Source: Hyphomicrobiales bacterium
GTDB taxonomy: Bacteria; Pseudomonadota; Alphaproteobacteria; Rhizobiales; Beijerinckiaceae
Direction: 5' to 3'
NCBI GenBank assembly: GCA_028290125.1
Contig: JAQGKM010000461.1
Location: 1 to 5,487 of the forward strand
DNA length: 5,487 nt
The notes under the pieces were generated by a model that did not search any database, had not been told where the DNA came from, and saw only the letters and a list, made by a program, of their open reading frames with translations. Positions 1 through 5,487 of the stretch are shown in pieces. A program made the position numbers and the translations under genes. Position 1 is the stretch's first letter. Every line of letters starts with the position of its first letter.

Positions 1-589
1 TGTAGGCCCCGTCCACGGCGCCGGTCGTCAGGGCCGCCGCCATATTGGGAAAGGACAGCTCCTTGATCTTGACGTCCGAGAGCGCGACGCCGCGTTCCTT
101 CAGGAGCGTCACGGCAGTGTAATAGGACGATCCGGCTTTCGCGCTCACCGCGACCGTCTTGCCGCGCAACGCCTGCGCCATCTGGTCGGGCGTTCCCGCG
201 CCGAGAGATTTCGCGACGACGAGACGCGTCGCCGCGAAGCCCGGGCGCACGCTCTGCTTGTCGCCGACGACGCGCAGCTTCATGCCTTGCTGACCGGCGG
301 TGAACATGGCCGGCGTGATGCTCACGCCGCCGACATCCACCTGGCTGGTCGCGACAGAAGCCAGGATCGCCGGCGCATTGGCGATGCGCTTCATCTGCAC
401 CTTGAGGCCGGCCTCACGGAAGAAACCCTTGTCCTCGGCAAGGTAGAGGCCGGCGTCGGTCAGACCGCCCACGGAGGCGAAGACGACCTGCGTCTGCGCA
501 TGCGCCGCCGACACAGCCAGAGTCGCAAAGATGCTTGCGGCGGCGGCGGTTCTGACAACTCGCGAATGGCTGAAAGGCGTGAGCCCCAT
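1..589 (-). CDS. ABC transporter periplasmic substrate-binding protein (NMT1/SsuA/TauA-like), C-terminus cut by window edge
   Basis: Only the first 196 residues are in the window; the frame is open to base 1. Residues 1-31 form a signal peptide: a basic start (HSRVVR), an alanine-rich hydrophobic core and a likely cleavage after AHA (29-31). The mature part begins with a short beta strand (QVVFASV), followed by DAGLYLAEDKGFFREAGLKV (45-64). This is the hallmark of the NMT1/THI5-like type 2 binding-protein fold used by nitrate, sulfonate, taurine and pyrimidine-precursor ABC importers. The segments SQVDVGG (82-88), LRGKTVAVSAKAGSSYY (141-157) and AALTTGAVDGAY (185-196) also match the family pattern. 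The ATG at 589 is chosen because GGGAGGA (complement of 594-600) lies 4 bases upstream. The protein should capture a small organic ligand in the periplasm for a permease/ATPase pair that is not visible here. It is separated from the upstream operon by 197 bases and has its own candidate operator. The ligand cannot be assigned. Confidence 0.88.
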   Translation of the reverse strand, partial: MGLTPFSHSRVVRTAAAASIFATLAVSAAHAQTQVVFASVGGLTDAGLYLAEDKGFFREAGLKVQMKRIANAPAILASVATSQVDVGGVSITPAMFTAGQQGMKLRVVGDKQSVRPGFAATRLVVAKSLGAGTPDQMAQALRGKTVAVSAKAGSSYYTAVTLLKERGVALSDVKIKELSFPNMAAALTTGAVDGAY

Positions 590-786
590 GACATCCTCCC
601 TTGCTTCCGGCTCATTTTCGAACCGGGCTGCGTTCCGTTAAACAGAACGCGTGTCTTGTTATGACGTACGTTGACAGTGGCGTCCGGGCGAGTCAATCCG
701 CCGCGTGAGCGTGAGCGCGGAATGGCTTGCGTGTTTCGAAAAACCGAATCGTCAGCTATGCAGCGCGCATCCGCAACGACGCGGAA
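590..786. other. Intergenic region between the TctC-type gene and the ABC binding-protein gene
   Basis: No credible gene was found here. The part next to the ABC binding-protein gene (590-650) holds its Shine-Dalgarno and a 21-base inverted repeat, so this is the promoter/leader of that gene. Further upstream are a self-complementary ACGTACGT (664-671) and a short GC stem CCGCG/CGCGG (701-705 and 716-720) enclosing a GTGAGC tandem. Downstream of the TctC-type stop there is no hairpin followed by a T-run on the minus strand, so no intrinsic terminator can be called. Read-through into the ABC gene is therefore possible. No -35/-10 pair on the minus strand is good enough to call. Confidence 0.7.
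630..650. promoter_or_regulatory. Operator-like inverted repeat upstream of the ABC binding-protein gene
   Basis: The plus-strand bases read GCGTTCCGTT-A-AACAGAACGC: two 10-base arms around a central A with one mismatched pair (C at 635 against A at 645). The core has the form GTTCYGTT-N-AACRGAAC. It ends 40 bases ahead of the ATG at 589, where a repressor would block a promoter or early transcription. Transcription factors of the IclR family often bind short near-perfect palindromes of this general size; assigning it to that family is inference. No second copy was seen elsewhere in the window. Confidence 0.55.
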
Positions 787-1809
787 TCAGTTTCCCTGCG
801 CGTAGACGGCGCGTACCTTATCGACGACGGCGGGAGACAGATCAGCCACGCTGGCGATCAGCTTCTGCACATCGGCGCCTGACAGCGGCTGGATGTCCAT
901 GCGCATCTTCTCCGCGTCCTTCAGCAATTCCGGATCCTTCATCGTGTCGTCGAATGCCTTGCGCAGCGCCGCGACACGGTCTTCAGGCGCGCCGGGCGTC
1001 GTGAAGAAGGATGCGCCGACTTCGGTCGCGTTCAGCACCGCGCGCAGGATGTCGCGCTGCTCGTCGGTCTTGGCCACGTCGAGCGCGGTCGGCACATTGG
1101 GCATTTCCGGATGACGCTTGAGCGCGAACTGGAGAATGTTGTTGATGCTGCCGTCCGTCAGCCAGGCGGGATGTGCGGTCTTGACGGCTTCCCACGAGGT
1201 CGAATGTCCCTCGGCTTCGCCGCGCTCCATGGCGAGCATCGCTTCGCTCGATCCGCGATAGCCCATGATGAGCTTGAAGCGGGTGCCGAGCGAGCCGTTC
1301 ATCACATTGGGATAGATCGACACCGTCGATCCCGCGCCCGTCCCGGCCAGCGTGACGTCGCGCTTGAACGCGTCTTCAATGGTCTTCACCGGCGAGGTCT
1401 TCCAGGTCATCACGATGTTGACGGCTGAATTCGTGCGCCCGATCCAGTTGAGTTCGCTCGTCTTGAAGCGGACGCCCGTGGTGCCGAGCTTTTCGTCGAG
1501 CGCGATCGTGGGCGCGCCGAGCCCGATGATGGTGCCGTCGCGCGGCGAGTTGGAATAGACCGTGTTGACCGCGACGAAACTGCCGGCGCCCGGCATGTTG
1601 CGAACGATCATGCTCGGGGCGCCGGGAATGTGGCGACCCATATGCATCGACAGCAGGCGCGCATAAGTATCGTTGCTGCCGCCTGTCGCGTAGCCGATCA
1701 CCAGTTCGACGGTGCGGCCCTTGTAGAACGATTCCGTCGTGTCGGCGCGCACGGGCGAGAGGCCTGCGGCCAGTGTCGCGACAGCGCTGATTGCGAGCAG
1801 CCTTTTCAT
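787..1809 (-). CDS. Tripartite tricarboxylate transporter-type (TctC/Bug family) periplasmic solute-binding protein
   Basis: This 340-residue protein is slightly longer than the usual 320 or so. Residues 1-22 are a signal peptide (MKRLL start, alanine/leucine core, cleavage likely after VRA). The mature N-terminus has the Bug/TctC layout: FYKGRTVELVIGYATGGSND (28-47), the strand and glycine loop that hold a ligand carboxylate, then ARLLSMHMGRHIPG, and VRNMPGAGS (69-77), the family's N-x-P-G-A-G signature. SPRDGTIIG (88-96) corresponds to the conserved P-D-G-Y-T-L/I position. The second half continues with the expected domain 2 and ends in YAQGN. GGGAGG (complement of 1815-1820) lies 5 bases before the ATG, fixing the start. 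It begins 26 bases after the UbiD gene and is the last gene of the apparent operon. No TctA/TctB membrane subunits are in view, as is common for orphan Bug proteins. The ligand is probably an organic or aromatic carboxylate; the exact one is unknown. Confidence 0.9.
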   Translation of the reverse strand: MKRLLAISAVATLAAGLSPVRADTTESFYKGRTVELVIGYATGGSNDTYARLLSMHMGRHIPGAPSMIVRNMPGAGSFVAVNTVYSNSPRDGTIIGLGAPTIALDEKLGTTGVRFKTSELNWIGRTNSAVNIVMTWKTSPVKTIEDAFKRDVTLAGTGAGSTVSIYPNVMNGSLGTRFKLIMGYRGSSEAMLAMERGEAEGHSTSWEAVKTAHPAWLTDGSINNILQFALKRHPEMPNVPTALDVAKTDEQRDILRAVLNATEVGASFFTTPGAPEDRVAALRKAFDDTMKDPELLKDAEKMRMDIQPLSGADVQKLIASVADLSPAVVDKVRAVYAQGN

Positions 1810-1835
1810 CGTAACCTCCCTGATGTTTCTTTTTT

Positions 1836-3500
1836 CTATTTGGCCGCGTCGTCGTCATCGACGCTGCGGCATGGCGTGTTGAGCGGAATTCCCGTTCGCC
1901 GTCGCGCCTCATAGGCGGCGCTGCGGTCCATCCAGTCGCCGCGCACGGCCTCGTCCGCGGAGGCGTCCCAGGCGTCAGTCCAGTCGCCGAGCGAATAGCC
2001 GAACCACGGCGCCTCCGGCCGCAGCGGCGGCAGGTCGAGCTTCTCCCACAGCGCCTTGGCGTTTTCCATGAACTCGCGTTTGGGCAGCGCCAGCGGCGGC
2101 ATTTTCGTCTTCATGGTGGCGTCGACCAGCATGGCCGAATCCGCCTCCGCTTCCGCGCTGGTGCGCGGCCCGTGTCCCCGCTCGCGGTCTTCGATGATCT
2201 TGGTGTCGCGCGCCGGATTGCAGCGGTAGGACATGGCCCAGAACACGGCATCGGCATTGTCGGGATCGATGTCCTCGTCCACCGCGATGACGAATTTTCC
2301 GATCGCCGCCTGCAGCGACACGGCGCCGTGCAGGCCGCGCCAGATCTCGCTGCGCGCCGTGCCGGGCGCAAATTGCAGGATGACGACGCGGCGCAGGTTT
2401 GTGAGCGGCTCGTGCATGGCGACGCGCTTGATGCCGCGAATGCCCAGCACGTCGCGCAGATGCGCAAGATATTGCGGCTCGTAGGCAAGGCGCTTGATGA
2501 CGCTCGATTCGCTTGGCGTGACCTGCGAGATCATCGACGTCAGAACCGCGTCTCGTCGATGCGTGATCGCCGTCACGTTGACGATGACGCTGTATTCCTC
2601 GAGCGCCACATAGCCGTGCGACTCGCCGAACGGTCCTTCGGGTTCGAGTTCGTGGGGCTCCACATAGCCCTCGATCACGAGCTCGGATTCCGCCGGCACC
2701 AGGAGGTCGACGCTGTGGGCGCGCGCGACGCGGATCGGCGCGCCGGCCAGCGCGCCGGCGACGCCGATTTCATCGACCCCGAGCGGGATTTTCTGCGGGC
2801 CCGTCAACGCCACCATGGGCGGGCAGCCGACGACGATGCAGATCGGCATCCGCTGGTTCAGCGCCTGATATTTCTTCCAGTGCTCGTAGCCGCCCGGCCG
2901 CGTGCCGACCGCCATCATCATGCCGAGCCGCGTCGGCGACTTCAGCTGCGCGCGATACGTCCCCATGTTCTGGCAGCCCGTATCTGGATCGCGCGTGATG
3001 ACGCAGGTCGCGGTGAGATAGGGCGCCGCATCGAAACCCGGCGTCGAGATCGGGATCGGAAAGGATTCGAGTCCATTGCCCGGGCCAGTCATTTCAGCAT
3101 CCGTCAGGATGATCTCCTGGCATGCCGGGTTCTCGACATGCTCCGGCGCGACCGGATGGGCGATGGCGCGCGTCCATGCCGGCCCGATCTCGTCGTTCGA
3201 GGTCAGGCCCATGCAGGCGCGATAGATGGCGGCATTGGCCGCAAAGCCGCCGACCAGCATCGGCAAGTCGTAGCGACGGCCCTTCGTGTCCACGATGTTG
3301 GTGAACAGGAACGCGCGGCGGTTCGCCTCCGGGATGCCGCCGCGGAACTGCCAGCGCACGAGCGGATGCAGCTCCGTGTCCTTGTTGACCGGATGATCGA
3401 TGCGATACAGCAGTCCCGCTTCGTCGAGGCGCGCGATGTGGTCGTGCAGATCCGGATAGGATCGCGCCGCGCCGGAGGCTGGCTTGTCACTCTTGGTCAT
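1836..3500 (-). CDS. UbiD-family prenylated-FMN-dependent (de)carboxylase
   Basis: The protein has 554 residues. The start is taken at 3500, not the in-frame ATG 20 codons upstream, because 3500 overlaps the stop of the preceding gene as ATGA and the MTKSDK start is more natural than the Arg-rich extension. UbiD enzymes use prenylated FMN, made by a UbiX partner not seen here, for reversible non-oxidative decarboxylation of aromatic or alpha,beta-unsaturated acids in the cytoplasm. Visible family marks are NMGTYRAQ (178-185), giving the metal-binding Asn178 and catalytic Arg183; GVDEIGVAGALAG (241-253), where Glu244 fits the metal ligand; VPAESELVIEGYV (268-280); and EPEGPFGESHGY (286-297), with the catalytic Glu288/Glu293 pair of the E-G-P-F-G-D/E motif. 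The conserved His usually found after the Arg is not evident (GTRPGG, 199-204). A tail of about 60 residues (from 495) is longer than in E. coli UbiD. It is unlikely to be ubiquinone UbiD; a CoA-thioester or aromatic acid decarboxylase fits the context. Confidence 0.9.
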   Translation of the reverse strand: MTKSDKPASGAARSYPDLHDHIARLDEAGLLYRIDHPVNKDTELHPLVRWQFRGGIPEANRRAFLFTNIVDTKGRRYDLPMLVGGFAANAAIYRACMGLTSNDEIGPAWTRAIAHPVAPEHVENPACQEIILTDAEMTGPGNGLESFPIPISTPGFDAAPYLTATCVITRDPDTGCQNMGTYRAQLKSPTRLGMMMAVGTRPGGYEHWKKYQALNQRMPICIVVGCPPMVALTGPQKIPLGVDEIGVAGALAGAPIRVARAHSVDLLVPAESELVIEGYVEPHELEPEGPFGESHGYVALEEYSVIVNVTAITHRRDAVLTSMISQVTPSESSVIKRLAYEPQYLAHLRDVLGIRGIKRVAMHEPLTNLRRVVILQFAPGTARSEIWRGLHGAVSLQAAIGKFVIAVDEDIDPDNADAVFWAMSYRCNPARDTKIIEDRERGHGPRTSAEAEADSAMLVDATMKTKMPPLALPKREFMENAKALWEKLDLPPLRPEAPWFGYSLGDWTDAWDASADEAVRGDWMDRSAAYEARRRTGIPLNTPCRSVDDDDAAK

Positions 3501-4072
3501 TGGCTCGACCCGTCCTTGGGCTTGTCGTCCTTGCGCACCATCGCGACGCCGGCGTTCCACAGGCCCTTGGCGAGGACCTTGGTCGCCGAGATGTCCTTCT
3601 GCATCACGGCCTCGCCGCCGGCTGCATTGAGATCGGCCTGCAGGTTCTGCGCGAACTGGTTCATGATCACCTGTGCGGTGCTCTGGATCAGCGCCGCGCC
3701 GCGCCCATATTGCGCGACGTAGCCCGCCAGCGTGATGTCGCTGTCGACGATCAGTCGCGCGCCCTCCCCGTCGGGCGTGAGCGTGAAGACGACGTCGGCC
3801 TTGGCGCTGCCACGCGCCTTCTCCTCGTTGCCTTCCGCCTTGGCGACGACGCGGTGCTGGGCCTCGTCCTTTTCGAGAAACGACACCACGCCCTTGAAGC
3901 TCAGCGCCACGGGGCCGAGCCGCACGGCGATGGAGCCGACGTGGCTGTCGTCGGCGCGCGACTCCAGAAGCTTCACGCCGGGCGCGCAGCGCGCGACGCG
4001 AGGAATGTCGTTGAGCGCCTCCCAGGCGGTCTGCACCGGGACATTCAACGTCAGCTCATTGCGGATCTTCAT
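3497..4072 (-). CDS. CoxG-like SRPBCC-domain protein (carbon monoxide dehydrogenase subunit G family)
   Basis: This 191-residue protein is one SRPBCC/START-like helix-grip domain (about 1-150) plus a polar C-terminal tail. CoxG-family marks are MKIRNELTLNVP (1-12) followed by AWEALND, CAPGVKLLES (29-38), GSIAVRLGPVALSFKG (46-61), ending in FLEKDE (65-70), a D/GEGARL strand (101-107), and the DITLAGYVAQYGRG block (112-125) leading into the long C-terminal helix AQVIMNQFAQNL (133-144). In carboxidotrophs CoxG helps anchor CO dehydrogenase to the membrane. Relatives occur beside molybdenum hydroxylases and in aromatic catabolic clusters, where they may bind hydrophobic ligands or act in maturation. 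Here there is no molybdenum hydroxylase in view. GGGGAA (complement of 4081-4086) sits 8 bases before the ATG. The gene follows the MFS gene by 16 bases, and its TGA overlaps the UbiD ATG, implying coupled synthesis. Its role is unknown; a UbiD-associated ligand-binding or stability function is speculation. Confidence 0.85.
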   Translation of the reverse strand: MKIRNELTLNVPVQTAWEALNDIPRVARCAPGVKLLESRADDSHVGSIAVRLGPVALSFKGVVSFLEKDEAQHRVVAKAEGNEEKARGSAKADVVFTLTPDGEGARLIVDSDITLAGYVAQYGRGAALIQSTAQVIMNQFAQNLQADLNAAGGEAVMQKDISATKVLAKGLWNAGVAMVRKDDKPKDGSSQ

Positions 4073-4088
4073 GGGTCACGTTCCCCGA

Positions 4089-5369
4089 TCAATCTTGAAG
4101 CGGCACGCCGCGCGTTTCAGGCCCGAACCAGATCACGATCAGGCCCGGCACGAAGAGCCAGCAGGTCACGGCGGCGGCCGACGGGATCGACCCCATCGTG
4201 CCGATCAGCGAGCCTGCGATCAGCGGTCCGAGCGCCGTGATGGAACGTGCGAAGTTCCAGCAGAAGCCCTGGCCGGTGGCCCGCACGCGCGTCGGGAAAA
4301 GCTCCGGCAGATAGGTTGCGAACGTGCCGAAGCCGCCGATGACGAAATAGCCGTAGATCGGCATGAACCAGAGCACGCCCTCGATCGTCCGCACGGTCTC
4401 GAACAGGTAGAGCGACGCAATCAGCGAGCCGAGGATGAAGATGAAATAGGACAGCCGGCGTCCCAGCGCTTCCGTGCTCCAGATCAGCGTGAGATAGCCG
4501 AGGATCGCGCCTCCCATCATCAGCATGAAGGCGTAGCTCACCGTCGCGCCGCCGCGCGTTGCGGCGTCGGGGCCGAGCATCTGGTTGATCCAGCTCGGCA
4601 GCAGCGTCAGGCCACCCCAGCAGCCCAGCATCATCGAGGACGAGATCACGACGCCGACGATGGTGCGGCCGAGCAGGCCGGGCTTGAAGATGCTCGTGAA
4701 GGTCTGCGTCGCCGACTGCGCCAGCGTCGCTTCCTTCACCTGCAGCCAGCGCTCCGGCTCGGGCACGTAGCGGCGCACCGCAAGGGCGATCACCGCCGGC
4801 ACGGCGCCGACGAAGAGCACGAGACGCCAGCCGCCGATCGGTCCAAGGATGAGATTGTCGAGCGCGGCGACGAAGAAGCCGAAAGCGAACGCCATCTGCA
4901 TGATCTGCATGGCGCGCGCGCGTTGCTTCTCGGGCCAGGTCTCGGCGATGAGCGCTGCGCCCGCCGCCCATTCGCCGCCGATGCCGAAGCCGGCGATCGC
5001 CTGCAGGATGGCGAGCTGCCACCATGTCTGCGCAAAGCCCGAAAGGCCCGTGAATGTCGCGTAAATGATGATCGTGATCACCATGGTGCGCGAACGCCCG
5101 ATGCGATCGGCGACGACGCCGAACAGCACGCCGCCGATGCCCCAGCACAGCAACTTGATCGCCATGATGAGCGAGCCGGTCTGGGCGATGAGCGGCGCGT
5201 TGGTGGTGCCGAGCAGTTCCGCCACGCTGGGAAACAGCACGAGCGTGAACAGGTTGAGATCCATGGAATCGAACATCCAGCCCATGAAGGCCGAGATGAG
5301 GATCAGCCAATGCTGGCGGCTGATCGGCTCCGCTTTGGTGTAGACGGCTTCGGACGGAATGGTTGTCAT
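4089..5369 (-). CDS. MFS metabolite:H+ symporter, probably aromatic/organic acid uptake (AAHS-like)
   Basis: The protein has 426 residues and about 12 hydrophobic segments, roughly at 21-43, 63-87, 95-112, 117-141, 156-176, 180-198, 233-255, 275-297, 305-325, 332-352, 370-392 and 397-416. TM1 carries two acidic residues as D-S-M-D (34-37), the same spacing as the DGxD motif of aromatic acid:H+ symporters such as PcaK. Loop 2-3 has the MFS signature GVVADRIGRSR (84-94), TM4 has GFGIGGEWAAGAALIAE (127-143), the second half has LGRR (302-305), and the late segment PELFPTRVRATGQG (355-368) and PETRG near the end (417-421) match the wider sugar/metabolite symporter group. It should sit in the inner membrane and import an acidic substrate with protons. 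A GGGGGAGAG Shine-Dalgarno lies just upstream, with its GGAG 7 bases from the ATG. It is 31 bases after the CoA-transferase end and 16 bases before the CoxG-like gene. The exact substrate is not readable; an MHS-type dicarboxylate carrier is the main alternative. Confidence 0.9.
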   Translation of the reverse strand: MTTIPSEAVYTKAEPISRQHWLILISAFMGWMFDSMDLNLFTLVLFPSVAELLGTTNAPLIAQTGSLIMAIKLLCWGIGGVLFGVVADRIGRSRTMVITIIIYATFTGLSGFAQTWWQLAILQAIAGFGIGGEWAAGAALIAETWPEKQRARAMQIMQMAFAFGFFVAALDNLILGPIGGWRLVLFVGAVPAVIALAVRRYVPEPERWLQVKEATLAQSATQTFTSIFKPGLLGRTIVGVVISSSMMLGCWGGLTLLPSWINQMLGPDAATRGGATVSYAFMLMMGGAILGYLTLIWSTEALGRRLSYFIFILGSLIASLYLFETVRTIEGVLWFMPIYGYFVIGGFGTFATYLPELFPTRVRATGQGFCWNFARSITALGPLIAGSLIGTMGSIPSAAAVTCWLFVPGLIVIWFGPETRGVPLQD

Positions 5370-5400
5370 GGCTACTCTCCCCCTCGTGTTCGCGCTTTTT

Positions 5401-5487
5401 TTATGCGTCCCCTTTGATCACGCCCGCGCGGCCGAGATCGTCGATCTCGTCGTCGCGAAGCGCGAGCACTCGGCTCAGTATGTCCTT
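5401..5487 (-). CDS. C-terminal fragment of a probable class III (CaiB/BaiF) CoA-transferase, cut by window edge
   Basis: Only the last 28 codons plus TAA are visible. They read KDILSRVLALRD, then DEIDDLGRAGVI, then KGDA. The pattern 'vLgLsdeEIaaLraaGVI' is the typical C-terminal end of CaiB/BaiF-family (class III) CoA-transferases, in which the last helix carries the acidic E-I-x-x-L run and closes with G-V-I. These enzymes move CoA from a donor such as succinyl-CoA to a carboxylic acid. The fragment is too short for catalytic residues; the catalytic Asp of this family lies far upstream, outside the window. The gap of 31 bases to the MFS start suggests the same transcript. The frame being open to the window edge and the GC-rich third positions support it as real coding sequence. 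The family call rests on the tail pattern alone. Confidence 0.6.
   Translation of the reverse strand, partial: KDILSRVLALRDDEIDDLGRAGVIKGDA

Noticed and set aside
287..664. Open frame on the plus strand over the ABC binding-protein start and its upstream region
   Set aside because: It lies mostly antisense to a signal-peptide-bearing binding protein with strong family motifs, and its product has no recognisable pattern.
671..676. Perfect TTGACA -35-like hexamer on the plus strand
   Set aside because: No acceptable -10 lies 16-18 bases downstream (CAATCC at 694-699), and no plus-strand gene follows.
701..720. CCGCG...CGCGG stem as a possible terminator
   Set aside because: The stem is only five pairs with a ten-base loop, and no T-run follows on either strand.
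2736..2760. Repeated GGCGCGCCGGC-like stretch
   Set aside because: It lies inside the UbiD frame and is explained by codons for the Ala/Gly-rich segment AGALAGAPIR.
3501..3560. In-frame ATG extending UbiD by 20 residues
   Set aside because: The extension is Arg-rich, overlaps the CoxG-like gene more deeply and is less plausible than the ATGA-coupled start at 3500.
2172..3722. Long open frame on the plus strand opposite UbiD
   Set aside because: It is low-complexity, Arg/Asp/His-rich sequence without recognisable motifs and lies antisense to a well-supported UbiD gene.
5396..5403. A-AAA-AAG heptamer resembling a -1 frameshift slippery site on the minus strand
   Set aside because: It lies just after the in-frame TAA of the CoA-transferase fragment, so translating ribosomes would already have stopped.
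3732..5417. Very long open frame on the plus strand opposite the MFS gene
   Set aside because: Its translation is rich in Arg, Ala, His, Asp and Glu with no domain pattern. It is the expected antisense shadow of a GC-rich gene, and the minus-strand MFS frame has clear family motifs.

Overview
The window is GC-rich and gene-dense, with every convincing gene on the minus strand. Codon use favours G or C in third position, ABC-, TctC- and MFS-type uptake proteins sit together, and a UbiD/CoA-transferase cluster is present. This points to a metabolically versatile proteobacterium, most likely an alphaproteobacterium of the Bradyrhizobium/Hyphomicrobiales type; a betaproteobacterium is possible. 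That placement is inference from style, not from a marker gene.

Layout in the direction of transcription (high to low coordinates): the last 28 codons of a probable class III (CaiB/BaiF) CoA-transferase (5401-5487); an MFS metabolite:H+ symporter (4089-5369); a CoxG-like SRPBCC protein (3497-4072); a UbiD-family prenylated-FMN decarboxylase (1836-3500), joined to the CoxG-like gene by a 4-base ATGA overlap; and a TctC/Bug-type periplasmic solute-binding protein (787-1809). Gaps inside this run are 31, 16, -4 and 26 bases, and most starts have a clear Shine-Dalgarno, so it reads as one operon. A 197-base non-coding gap (590-786) follows. It holds a strong 21-base inverted repeat (630-650) placed like a repressor operator ahead of the next gene. 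That gene is an ABC-type (NMT1/SsuA-like) periplasmic binding protein (1-589), cut by the window edge.

Together the genes look like a catabolic module for an organic, probably aromatic or unsaturated, carboxylic acid. Binding proteins and an MFS symporter would bring it in, a CoA-transferase would activate it, and a UbiD enzyme would remove a carboxyl group. The combination of class III CoA-transferase, UbiD and transporter recalls the phthalate to phthaloyl-CoA to benzoyl-CoA scheme of anaerobic phthalate degraders. The substrate here cannot be read from the sequence. The points most worth a second look are the CoxG-like protein translationally coupled to UbiD without any visible molybdenum hydroxylase, a UbiD that keeps the Arg/Glu/Glu catalytic set but seems to lack the usual metal-binding His, and the operator-like palindrome.
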